In this document: positions 26,128 through 34,973 of the stretch, piece after piece | How the letters are laid out: every line of letters begins with the position of its first letter | Numbering within the stretch: the stretch's first letter is position 1 | Notes under the pieces: model-generated | What the model was told of the DNA's origin: nothing | Databases searched by the model: none | What the model saw: only the letters and a program-made list of their open reading frames with translations | DNA from: JAKACA01 sp963735115 | GTDB lineage: Bacteria > Actinomycetota > Acidimicrobiia > Acidimicrobiales > Bog-793 | DNA: 64,000 nucleotides | Direction: 5' to 3' | Assembly: GCA_963735115.1 (NCBI GenBank) | Contig: CAVTJR010000003.1 | Location: 1,364,001 to 1,428,000 of the forward strand | Position numbers and translations under genes: made by a program

Positions 26128-27564
26128 TCAGCCGATGTCGATCACGGTGGACTTCAGCGCCCTGCGTCCGCCGTTGCGGCTGACCGTCTGACCCGTGAAC
26201 ACGACCGAGGTCGAAGTGCCGAGCGAGTCCGTCACGACGAGGGTGATCGTGTACTTGCCCTTCTTGGCATAGGTGTGGCTGGTTGTCGGGCCTTGGCGGG
26301 ACGTCGCCCCGTCGCCGAACCTCCAGCTGTAGCGGGCGATCGTGCCGAACCAGGCCGAGGAAGAGCTGGCGTTGAGACTGACGGTGAGGCCGGAGACTCC
26401 CACGGTGAATTCCGCCCTGGGTGCCTGATCCGGTGTGATGGCAATGGCGGAGATCTGTGAGACGCCGTCGGCCAGCACGATCGGTGCGGACGGCGACGCC
26501 GTGGCGACGACCGCGGGCGCGATGACCGCCTCGGAAGCGCCACAGAAGAAGGCGGTTCCGCCGGCGGGCTCAACGGCGCCCGCGTCGACCTGCAACGGTA
26601 CGTCAGTGGGGTCGACCAGTGGGATCCTGGTGACGGCATGGGAGCCGCTGAGCGTGACGCGGTCCGCTCCGTTGGCTGGCGATCCGAGCGCGGCGAAGGC
26701 GTAGGCACCGTTCGGCGCGATCGACAGGTCGATCGGCGATGCGCCCAGCCTCACCTTCTTGCCCACCTTCGATGTCGCCAGATCGACGGGGACGAGGTCG
26801 TCGTCCAGGCTGTTGGCGACCCAGAGGGTTGTGCCGTTCGGCGTCACCGCCAGCGACGTCGGAAAGGCACCGACGCTGATCGGCTTGCCGGCCTTGCCGG
26901 TCCTCGCCGAGATCGGGGTGACGGTGCCGTTCTCGGCGCTGCTGACCCACACGGTGCGCCCGTCGGGGGTGATCGCGAGCCCTCCTGCGCCGGCGCTTTC
27001 GAGCGGGCCGACGCGGACCGCCTTGCCGGTGCTGCGGTTCGAGGTGTTGATCGCCACGACGCTGGCGTGCTGAAGGTTCACAAAACCGAGCACGTAGGCG
27101 TGCGACCCGTTCGGCGTGACCGCCACCGAGACCGGCTCGTTGCCGACCTTGATCGGGTTGCCGAGGGTTTGGTTCGTCAAGTCGATGGGCAGCACCTCGC
27201 GCGCCCACTCGACGGCGAGGTAGGCCGTCTGCCCGTTCGGGGTGATCGCCAGCTCACCGGCCGTCCCGCCGACGTTGTCTCCGATGGAGTCCGGGATCAG
27301 GATGCTCGCGACGATTGCGTCCGTCGCGACGTCGATCCCCACGAGCTCGGTGGAACCCCCCGGGCTCCACAACGTCCATGCCGTCGGCTCCGCCGGCACG
27401 AGCGAGCTGCGCGGGACGCCGGCCACCGCCGGACCGGCCGTCAGGGCGACGACCAGCACGCAGGCGAGGGAGGCCGTTGCCACCCTCGCCGCCCGGACGC
27501 CGTACCTACCGGCTCCTCGTGGCCGCAGCCGCGGCGGCACCTTGGTTGCTCTGTCCTGTTGCAC
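26128..27564 (-). CDS. Secreted YVTN beta-propeller with C-terminal PKD domain
   Basis: About 478 residues. A signal peptide (VRAARVATAS, hydrophobic core, cleavage near AVAGVP) is followed by YVTN-type blades with the recurring unit AITPNGxTxYVxxxxxxxVxPI (LAITPNGQTAYLAV, VAVTPNGSHAYVLG, LAITPDGRTVWVSS). Residues about 395-470 are a PKD domain (ARYSWRFGDGATS, TYAKKGKYTITLVVTDS). The role is probably extracellular binding or adhesion. The GTG at 27564 is chosen for its AAAGGAG site five bases upstream; a longer form starting at 27672 would overlap the DUF4242 stop. It is convergent with the sigma factor gene. Confidence 0.8.
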   Translation of the reverse strand: MQQDRATKVPPRLRPRGAGRYGVRAARVATASLACVLVVALTAGPAVAGVPRSSLVPAEPTAWTLWSPGGSTELVGIDVATDAIVASILIPDSIGDNVGGTAGELAITPNGQTAYLAVEWAREVLPIDLTNQTLGNPIKVGNEPVSVAVTPNGSHAYVLGFVNLQHASVVAINTSNRSTGKAVRVGPLESAGAGGLAITPDGRTVWVSSAENGTVTPISARTGKAGKPISVGAFPTSLAVTPNGTTLWVANSLDDDLVPVDLATSKVGKKVRLGASPIDLSIAPNGAYAFAALGSPANGADRVTLSGSHAVTRIPLVDPTDVPLQVDAGAVEPAGGTAFFCGASEAVIAPAVVATASPSAPIVLADGVSQISAIAITPDQAPRAEFTVGVSGLTVSLNASSSSAWFGTIARYSWRFGDGATSRQGPTTSHTYAKKGKYTITLVVTDSLGTSTSVVFTGQTVSRNGGRRALKSTVIDIG

Positions 27565-27668
27565 CGTTTCTCCTTTGCTGGGGCGACGGAGTGCCGCCAT
27601 CCGTACTTCGGTTTTGGAGCACTCTCGAGCGCTCAACGGGCCTCGGCCCTTCGTCGTCATCGCCGCGT

Positions 27669-27947
27669 TCATGGCGCCGAGTAGAAGTAGGGGTCGAGAA
27701 CGCGGATCTCGGTGATCTGGTCGACGGGCAGATGGTTGAGGGCTGCCGCCTGGCGCACGGCCTCCGGCGAAGGACCGTCGTAGATGCAAAACGACTTGCG
27801 ACGGTCGGCGCTCACGTAGGAATGCAGCCAGGTCACGTCGGCGCGGGCGTTGCGCTCGGCGACGACTCGACAGGCTTCGTAGCCGTCGGCTGCCGCCGGC
27901 AGAGGGAGACCGTCGTCGAACGAGCGCTCTATGAGATAACGGGGCAT
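27669..27947 (-). CDS. DUF4242 (SCO4226-type) small protein
   Basis: 92 residues, starting MPRYLIERSF. It matches the DUF4242 family of small ferredoxin-like proteins, in which a Streptomyces member binds nickel. Motifs seen are VTWLHSYVSADRRKSFCIYDGPSPEAVRQAA and LPVDQITEIRVLDP. The His and Cys in these motifs are candidate metal ligands. An AGGAGG site sits 5 bases before the ATG. It precedes the propeller-PKD gene on the same strand by about 100 bases and may be co-transcribed with it. The function is not established. Confidence 0.75.
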   Translation of the reverse strand: MPRYLIERSFDDGLPLPAAADGYEACRVVAERNARADVTWLHSYVSADRRKSFCIYDGPSPEAVRQAAALNHLPVDQITEIRVLDPYFYSAP

Positions 27948-28075
27948 CGGGCCTCCTAGCCATTAATCGCCAGTGGTCACCGTACGATTGCGGTGCGCCC
28001 GCAACATCGGGGCCTGCCCCTATTTTTCCGAGTGCCTACCCTTAGGTTTCGTGCCCGTCCTCGACCCACGAGGCG

Positions 28076-30799
28076 CTATCGCCCGCCGGCCCCGCCCTCG
28101 GATTCGCCATCGCCCGAGAGAAACCCGCGCCTGCGTGCCTCCGCCAGCGCCGCCGTCCGGTTGCGGGCCCCGAGCTTCGACAGCACCGCACTCACGTGGT
28201 GCTCGACGGTCTTCACGGAGACGAACAACCGCTCGGCTACCTCCGCGTTCGTCAAACCGTCTGCAACGAGGTAGAGCACTTCCAGCTCACGGCGGGTGAG
28301 CTGGGAAGGGTTGCGCTGGGTTTCTTTGCGAGCGCCGCGAGGCACGCTGCGGACACCGTGCTCCCGCAGGCGTCTTGCCGCCACGGTGGCTGCCAGGCGC
28401 GCGCCGAGGCGCTGCAGCTCCTCCACCGCCCCGCGGCGCTCCGCGTCGCCGCCCTCCTCGCTCCAGGCAAGCGCCACAGCGGCTTCATAAGGACAACCAA
28501 TGGCGTGCCAGGCGTCCGCCGCCGACTGGGCGTCTCCGCACAGCTCCAATCGCCAGGGCTCGGCCACAGGCGTCGTCACCTCCATCGGAGCGCCGGCGCG
28601 AGCGAGCCACACGTGGAGCTCGCCGGTCAACCAGGGCGAGGCGCGCTCCTGGGCGAGCCGCAGCGTCGCCGCCGCCGCTGGTACGGCGTCCTCCGACCGC
28701 ACTCCAAGGAGCAGGCAGGCCTCAAGACGGGCGACTGCCACCGGCCCGAGATACTGCACCTCTGCCTGCCGGCCTGCCAACTCCCACGCCTCGTCGAGCG
28801 CCTCCCACACGCCGGGGTCGCCGCGCAGCGTCCTCACCCGGCCGAGCACCGTGAGCGCTGACACACGTGTGTCCTGTGCTTCTGTCCGCCGGAGGCAGTC
28901 AGTGGCGGCGGCCGACGCCACCTCGAGATTCCCGGTCTCGAGATCGAGTCGCGCCCGCTCGGCACGCATCATCATTCCCAAAGCGTCCCGTCCGCGCTCG
29001 TCGCAGAAGGCGATGCCTTCGTCGAAGGCGGCACGGGCGAGCGTGTACTGACGGTGCAGGAGATGGACGACACCGAGGTTGAGCAGGCCCCTGCCGAACT
29101 GTTCCTCCTCGCCGGCGACCTTGGCGCGCAGGATCGCCTCTTCGAGGCGCCGCTGTCCGGCGGCGTTACCGGTTCGCTCGAATTCCGACGACCCGACAGT
29201 GACGAGCGAGTAGATCAAGATCGCCTCCTCGCCGAGCTCGTCAGCCAGCTCGACGGCGCGCTCCCCGTAACTGATGACGTCGTCGTACTCGTTCGCCCTC
29301 ATGGCGATCCGCGAGCGGGTACTGAGGGCCATGGCGAGCTCCGGCCCGGCCGGAACAGCCTCGAGCACGGCGATGGCCGCATCTGCGGCCTGCCTTGCTT
29401 CCGTTCCGTGCCCGTACGTCAGCAGCACGCGAGAAAGCTGTTGCAGCGTGTCACCGGTTTGGGCGGCATCGCGGAGCCCCTCCCAGATGGCCAGTGCTCG
29501 TCGATAGAGCGCCAGCGCCGCCGAGTGCTGGTCGCTCACGTTGCACTCATAGGCTTGGCGGCTCAGCAAACCGGCGAGCTCAGCCGGCAGAAGGCGACCG
29601 TCGCCAGCTTCGACTGCCGCCGCTAAATGGGCGGCGGCTTCTCGGTGTGCACCCAGCTCAGCGGCACGGCGCGCCGCCAATGGGGCGAACTCGAGCAGGG
29701 CAACAGCGTCGCCCGCGCCGATGGCATGGTGGACGACTCGTGGCAAAGCCCGGTCGTCCCCACGGGAACGCAACCACGCCAACGCCTGTCGGTGCAACAT
29801 TGCCCGACGGGCCGCCGGCAGGTCGGATTCGATGGCGCTGCGGGCGAGCTCGTGGCGAAACCGCAGCCCGAACCCGTCGGCGACGAGCATGCCGCGCCGC
29901 TGACATTCGTCGATGGCAGCCTCCGAGTCTGGTCGCATCGTCAGCAGGAGATCGAGCTCGATGTGGAGAGGGACGACGGCAGCCGCCTCGAGCACAGCCC
30001 GGGCGCCGGGAGACAGCCGTGACGCCCGAGCGAGCACGGCGTCCCGAACCGCCTCCGGCAACTCCTGCCCGCCCGCTGCCAACACCTCCGTGACGAAGAA
30101 GGGGTTGCCTCCCGTTCGGCGACACAGATCCGCGGCGTCAACAGCGTGTCCGGCAGCGAGGGCGGTGACGGCCGCCTGGGAGAGGGGGTGGAGAGACAGG
30201 CGCACAAGGCTGTCGGCACCGGACAGCTCCCCGAGCAGGGCGCGCAGCGGGTGGTGCTCGTCGAGTTCGTCGTTTCGATACGTGCCCAAGAGGACCGCAT
30301 GGGTCGATCCGATCCGACGGGCGAGGTAGCGGATCAAATCGAGTGTGGCCGCGTCCGCCCACTGCAAGTCCTCGAGCACGACGAGGCAAGTGGCCCGCGA
30401 CAGCAGCTCGAGATAGGCGCCGAACACTTCATGTCGGCGTGGTGCTCCTTCGAGGATCTGCAGGAGATTGGCGTCGCCGACCTCGGCGGCAATGTCACGG
30501 AACGGACCGAGTGGCCGCGGTGTCGCCAAGGCGTCGCAGGCTCCAATGAGCACGGAGATGCCTTGTTCCTGCGCATCGCGGGAGGCCACATCGGCGAGGG
30601 CGCTCTTTCCGACGCCCGCCTCACCGCCGACGAGCACGAGCGACCCGCGGCCCTCTGACGCAGCCGTCAGCCGCCCGGCAATGGCGGCAGCAGGCTCTTC
30701 CCGTTCGAGCAGCACGGTGGCCACGTCTCGATCAGCCTCGTGCCCAGACGGCGCCAGCGGGCGCCGGACGAACGACCACTCGCTCGCACGGGCGAGCAC
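28076..30799 (-). CDS. LAL-family transcriptional regulator (AAA ATPase, TPR, LuxR HTH)
   Basis: 907-residue STAND-type regulator. The N-terminal ATPase has Walker A GGEAGVGKSAL (58-68), Walker B LVVLEDLQWAD and GNPFFVTEVL. The middle is a long helical TPR-like sensor region. The C-terminus (about 835-895) is a LuxR-type HTH with LTRRELEVLYLVADGLTNAEVA and VSVKTVEHHVSAVLSKLGARNRT. Such proteins activate operons in response to bound inducers such as sugars. The start is uncertain: GTG 30799 gives the longest form, and GTG codons about 80 bases downstream (near VATVLLERE) would fit the domain boundary. It stands alone. Confidence 0.87.
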   Translation of the reverse strand: MLARASEWSFVRRPLAPSGHEADRDVATVLLEREEPAAAIAGRLTAASEGRGSLVLVGGEAGVGKSALADVASRDAQEQGISVLIGACDALATPRPLGPFRDIAAEVGDANLLQILEGAPRRHEVFGAYLELLSRATCLVVLEDLQWADAATLDLIRYLARRIGSTHAVLLGTYRNDELDEHHPLRALLGELSGADSLVRLSLHPLSQAAVTALAAGHAVDAADLCRRTGGNPFFVTEVLAAGGQELPEAVRDAVLARASRLSPGARAVLEAAAVVPLHIELDLLLTMRPDSEAAIDECQRRGMLVADGFGLRFRHELARSAIESDLPAARRAMLHRQALAWLRSRGDDRALPRVVHHAIGAGDAVALLEFAPLAARRAAELGAHREAAAHLAAAVEAGDGRLLPAELAGLLSRQAYECNVSDQHSAALALYRRALAIWEGLRDAAQTGDTLQQLSRVLLTYGHGTEARQAADAAIAVLEAVPAGPELAMALSTRSRIAMRANEYDDVISYGERAVELADELGEEAILIYSLVTVGSSEFERTGNAAGQRRLEEAILRAKVAGEEEQFGRGLLNLGVVHLLHRQYTLARAAFDEGIAFCDERGRDALGMMMRAERARLDLETGNLEVASAAATDCLRRTEAQDTRVSALTVLGRVRTLRGDPGVWEALDEAWELAGRQAEVQYLGPVAVARLEACLLLGVRSEDAVPAAAATLRLAQERASPWLTGELHVWLARAGAPMEVTTPVAEPWRLELCGDAQSAADAWHAIGCPYEAAVALAWSEEGGDAERRGAVEELQRLGARLAATVAARRLREHGVRSVPRGARKETQRNPSQLTRRELEVLYLVADGLTNAEVAERLFVSVKTVEHHVSAVLSKLGARNRTAALAEARRRGFLSGDGESEGGAGGR

Positions 30800-30988
30800 G
30801 CATTGCGGTGGTCTTCATCGACTCGCCTTACCTCAGGATCCTTCGGACGGCAGGGGTGATTGGCCAGAACCATCGCGGACGCATAGAGCGTATCTGCCGA
30901 GGAAGGTGCGACCCGGCTTGCGTATCTCCGACTACCAACTCGGTGACAGGTCCGCCCGGGCCGCCCGGCGGCGCTGCCGGCAGTCTCC

Positions 30989-31027
30989 GATCTCTCGCGA
31001 CATCCGTCTCCGGTGTCGCGAGAGATC
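30989..31027 (-). terminator. Hairpin downstream of tRNA-Arg
   Basis: Perfect 14-bp inverted repeat: GATCTCTCGCGACA (30989-31002) and TGTCGCGAGAGATC (31014-31027) with an 11-base loop. It starts four bases past the tRNA 3' end on the minus strand, where a tRNA terminator or processing hairpin is expected. No clear T-run follows. Confidence 0.6.
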
Positions 31028-31031
31028 ACAG

Positions 31032-31108
31032 TGGCGCCCCCGGCACGACTCGAACGTGCGACCGTCTGCTTAGAAGGCAGCTGCTCTGTCCAACTGAGCT
31101 ACGGGGGC
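31032..31108 (-). tRNA. tRNA-Arg (anticodon TCT)
   Basis: Cloverleaf on the minus strand: acceptor GCCCCCG/CGGGGGC, D stem GCTC/GAGC, anticodon loop CTTCTAA giving TCT, T arm GCACG-TTCGAGT-CGTGC. The discriminator is G and CCA is encoded. The first anticodon-stem pair is a G-A mismatch. A 31-bp exact copy of nucleotides 12-42 recurs at 34636, so this gene may be an integration target. Confidence 0.95.
31067..31097. repeat. 31-bp direct repeat, copy 1 (inside tRNA-Arg)
   Basis: Segment of the tRNA-Arg gene covering the D arm and anticodon arm. It is identical over 31 bases and in the same orientation as 34636-34666; the flanking bases differ on both sides. It is a candidate attachment-site core or a duplication scar. 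Confidence 0.9.
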
Positions 31109-31251
31109 ATTCATACAGCTTGTGACCTGCGGGTTTCAGGCTATCTCCCGATCGATCCATGCTTGCACACCGCTCCGACAGAGGTTGCCCTTTGCGAAAG
31201 AGAGCCAACGAGGGCCAGTTTGGTGGCGCCAGGAGCGCGGCGCCCCGACCC

Positions 31252-34200
31252 TCAGTCCGGTACCTGCTCGAGCCTGGCCGCATGGTTGAGCCGCTCCAGG
31301 AAGGGCTTGGCTCCCAGCTCGGTGAAGATGTCCCGGGCTTCCTTGGCCATCGTGGCGTCCGGGTGATCGGGACCGAGGAGCAGGACGCGGTCGAGCTCGC
31401 ACAGGGCCAGGTCGAGAGTACAGTCGAGCGCCCGCCACGCCTCGACCGCCTTTCGGTAGGTCTCGGCCGCCTCCTGCACTCGACCTTCGAGCGCAGCCAA
31501 TCCGGCCTCCATCGTCAGGCGCTCGGCCGTCATCCACCGGCCGCGAAAGGGCCTCATCGCCAAAAGAGCCTCTTGCACACCGACGGTGTCACGCAGCCAC
31601 AGGCAGGCGCGCGCGCGAATCGCTAGAGCATGCCGACTGTTTGTCCCAGCCGGTTCGAGGGCCACGGCATCGCCCGCCTCCCGCTGGGCCGCGTCGAGGT
31701 CACCGGCCGCCAGGCTCACCAGAGAGCGATCCACCAAGTACGTGGTGCGCGCGGCCAGGAACTCGCTCGACGCCGCCACTTGCTCACCGGCCTCTTTGAG
31801 GGCGGCCGCGGCCGTGGCGGACTCTCCGGTGAGCGCCGCCAGCATCGCCTTGCGGATGGGCAACGTGACGCGCCTTACAGACGTGGGCTCTCGCTCTTCC
31901 AGCTCAGCGATGGCGGTCCGTGCGCGACCCCAGTCGCCTAGGAAAAGCGATCCTTCGGCAGTGTCGCCCAGCTTCCACATCTCGAGGAGTCGGTCCCCAG
32001 CCCGCCTCGCCAGATCAGCCGCCTCCATCGTGGCGAACAGCGACTCTCTGGGGTTTTCTTCGAAGACAAGGAGGCCCAGAAGACTCTGAGCCAGAGCGAG
32101 GTCTCGGAGGGAACCGGCCGCCTCGGCGAGGGCGACATGCCCTCGAGCGAGTATGACGGCCTCGAGGTGGCGACCGAGGTTGTACAAGGCGTACGACTTG
32201 GAGACGATCGTCTGTGCCACGAGGGCAATGTCGTCGAGCTGCTCGGCGAGGACGAGGGCGGTCTCGGACCACTCGAGGGCGCGCGCGGGCGAGCCCGAGT
32301 TCGCGTGAGCGACCGTCAGCTCGCAGGCGAGACCAGCCCTGACGCGCTCCTCGCCTTCGTCGCCTAGGGCCTCGAAGGCCCGCTCGACCCGCTCGATGGC
32401 CTCCGAGTAGCGGTCCAAGCCGCCGAGCGCGCGAGCCAGCGCGGCGGTGGCACGACCGGCGGCATCGTGGTCGCCGGCCGCGTCGTAGTAGGCAATGGCC
32501 TCCTCGAGACGGGCCATCGCCTTTTCGTAGGCCATCGCGCGCCCTCCAGCCTCGCCGGCGGCCTCGAGGAGCAAGGCGTGCTCGGGCCCGGCCGGTGTCA
32601 TCTCGAGGGCCTGTTCGAAGAAGGCGAGCGCCTGCTCGGGCGAGCCGAGGGAGAGGGCGCGCTTTCCTGCCCGCGAGAGCCACTCACGGGCACCGACGGC
32701 GATCTCGGTGGCCTCGGTTTCCGGGGCGGCCCGCTGTGCCTCGACGTAGTGGGCGGCCACGAGGCCGGTGAGCTCCTCGTCGCCGAGGGATTCAAGGTGG
32801 CGAGCGACTGCGAGGTGCTTGGCGCTGCGGTCGTGCCTCGCGAGGGTGGCAGCGGCAACCTCGGCGATGATCCCCTGCACGAAGCCGTGCTGGCCTCGCT
32901 GGGGTGAGCGGGGGGCGGTCTCGAGGTAGAGGAACTCCTTTCGCACGAGGTCCCGCAGCTCAGGCTCGAGGCTGGCGGCGGTCTCCCCGCCGTGCAGGGC
33001 GGCCAGGGCCTCGGTCGGAAAGGTCCGCCCGACGACGGCGGCGTCCTGCAGGAGGGAGCGCTCCTCTGGCGAGAGGGCGTCGAGGCGGGCGGCGACAAGG
33101 GCGTGCAGGGTGTCTGGGATCTGGAGAGAGCCAAGTTCGCCAACAAGGCGGTAGCTGCCGTCCTCGCGCACGAGGACGCCCCGGTCGACGAGCATGCGCA
33201 CCGTCTCGACGCCGTAGAGGGGGACGCCCTCGGAGCGTGCCCGCACGGCTTCGACCACCTCGTCCGGCACACCTTCGACGAGGCCGTGGAGGAGGTCGCC
33301 CATTTCGGTCTCCGAGAGCGGCTCGAGGTGAAGGGCGGCGAAGCTGTGCTGCCCGGCCCCCCAGGCGGGCCGACTGTCGAGCAGCTCGGGTCGGGCGAGG
33401 GTCACGACCAGGATCGGGTGGTTTGAGGACCACTCGAGGATCGACTCGACGAAGTCGATGAGCCCCGCATCAGCCCACTGCAAGTCCTCGAAGACCATGA
33501 CGGTGGTCGCCGTGTCGGCGACGGCCTCGAAGAAGCTCCGCCAGGCGGAGAAGAGCTCGTTGCGGTCGCCCGGCGGGGCCTCACCGATGCCGAGGAGGTG
33601 GGCGAGGGACGCCCCCACCCAGCGGCGGTCGCGTTCGTCAGCGACGAACTCGGCCACACAAGCCGAGAGCTTGGCCCTCGAGGAGCCGGGCTCTTCTGAC
33701 TCGCCGATGCCCGCGCGCATGCGCACCATCTCGCCAAGTGCCCAGAAGGTGATGCCGTCGCCGTAGGCGGGCGAGCGTCCCTCATGCCAGTGAACCGGCT
33801 CGACGAGTCCGTCGGTGTACTTGGCGAACTCCCACACGAGCCGGGTCTTGCCGATGCCGGGGACACCCATGACCGACAGCAGTCTTGCGCGGTGCTCGCG
33901 TTCGGTCGCCGCCAAGAGGTCCTTCATGAGCCGGAGCTCCTCGGCCCGGCCGACGAAGGGGGCTTCGAGCGCTTCCGAGCGCCCTACGCCTCGTCGCTGG
34001 GCGACGACGCGAAGCGCCCGCCAGGCGGTGACGGGCTCGGACTTACCCTTCAGCTGAAGCTCCCCCACCTCCGAGAAGCCCCCAGACGGCCATGACGGCG
34101 TCACCGATGAACTTCTCCACCGTGCCGCCGTAGCGGGCGATGACCCGCTCGGCACGCCCGAAGTAGTCCGAGAGCAGCTCGCGTACCTCCTCCGGGTCGC

Positions 34201-34444
34201 GCTTTTCCACGAGCGGTGTGAAGCTGACGAGATCTACGAAGAGCACCGAGCAGAGACGCCGCTCGGCGACAGGACCCTCAGCAGCCTCGGGCGCGGAGAC
34301 AGCTGCCCCGCAGTCAACACAGAAGCGGTTGTCCGCCTCGAGGGGTGCCCCACAGGCCGGGCAGGCGGCGGCGAGCGAGCCGCCGCAGTGCTTGCAGAAC
34401 CGTTTCCCCTCGGGGGTCTCGCCTCCACAAGCTGGGCAGCGCAT
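31252..34444 (-). pseudogene. Adenylate/guanylate cyclase-AAA-TPR regulator with internal deletion and frameshift
   Basis: The first frame (ATG 34444, behind GAGGAGG) has two zinc ribbons (CPACGGETPEGKRFCKHCG and CPACGAPLEADNRFCVDCG) and the beginning of a class III cyclase domain (LFVDLVSFTPLVE, GGTVEKFIGDAVMAVWG). It ends at a TAA at 34043. In the next frame the sequence jumps from VWG straight to GFSEVGELQLKGKSEPVTAWRAL, which is normally the far end of the cyclase domain. It then continues intact for about 930 residues: AAA ATPase with GVPGIGKTRL, then TPR-like helices, to 31252. So roughly 100 codons of the cyclase catalytic domain are missing near 34080, plus a frame change. Nucleotide cyclisation is impossible; the AAA part might still be made by internal initiation. 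Confidence 0.85.
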
Positions 34445-34713
34445 ATCTACCTCCTCTTCGAAGGCTACGACGCTGCCGGTAGTACCGCACACCCTGCCGG
34501 CTGTGACGCTGTCCGGCTTTGGGGCTTCAGGTGCGCCCGACTCGTGATGTCCACCTCAACGACAGGAGACAAGTGTGCGACCTTCGCTCGCGTCTGTCCT
34601 GGTCAAACACTAAGTAGTAGCCGCTCAGCCCGGAGTGCTTAGAAGGCAGCTGCTCTGTCCAACTGAAGGTCGCTATGCCGCCATCAGAGCGGCGTCCTCG
34701 ACTTCAGGGCTGA
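34445..34713. other. Intergenic stretch with the tRNA fragment
   Basis: No gene is recognised here. The only notable content is the 31-bp tRNA-Arg fragment at 34636-34666; the rest lacks a convincing reading frame. Confidence 0.6.
34636..34666. repeat. 31-bp direct repeat, copy 2 (orphan tRNA-Arg fragment)
   Basis: Exact copy of 31067-31097 with no acceptor or T arm around it, so it is not a functional tRNA. It lies 3569 bases from copy 1, and the broken cyclase-AAA gene lies between. This is the arrangement left by a tRNA-targeting element or by a duplication, but no integrase is present. Confidence 0.9.
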
Positions 34714-34881
34714 CTCGGGTCGGGCAAGTTCTCGGGGCTCGCCTTTGCCCGTGACGGCACCCTGCTCGCGGTTGCCCAGGAGAACGCTTTGGCGACCGTC
34801 TGGTCGCTCCAGTCACGGAGGGAGACCGAAGCCCTGGTAGGACGGGCGGCCTCGATCGTATCCAGCCGCGACCGCAGGTAA
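34714..34881 (+). pseudogene. WD40-repeat gene fragment
   Basis: Between an in-frame TGA (34711-34713) and a TAA (34879-34881), 55 codons read as one WD40 blade: GKFSGLAFARDGTLLAVAQENALATVWSL, with pattern F-S-x-x-A-F-x-x-D-G-x-L-L-A and a closing VWSL. No start codon or flanking blades are present. It is a remnant of a WD40 protein, of the kind often fused to signalling ATPases. Confidence 0.6.
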
Positions 34882-34901
34882 CTGGGCCACGCGGATAGTA
34901 A

Positions 34902-34944
34902 AGAACCCGACTCGGGAAGGCACTGCCCTCCCGAGTCGGGTTCT
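34902..34944 (-). terminator. Rho-independent terminator of the ABC binding-protein gene
   Basis: Perfect 16-bp stem: AGAACCCGACTCGGGA (34902-34917) and TCCCGAGTCGGGTTCT (34929-34944), 11-base loop. It lies 30 bases past the stop of the minus-strand gene at 34974 and is followed on that strand by TTTA. Confidence 0.8.
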
Positions 34945-34973
34945 CTCGTCAAGTCTTGACTGCTAGATCCCGT

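Noticed and set aside
28008..28030. GGGGCCTGCCCC followed by a T-run on the plus strand, terminator-like
   Set aside because: The stem is only 4 bp with a 4-base loop, and no plus-strand gene ends here.
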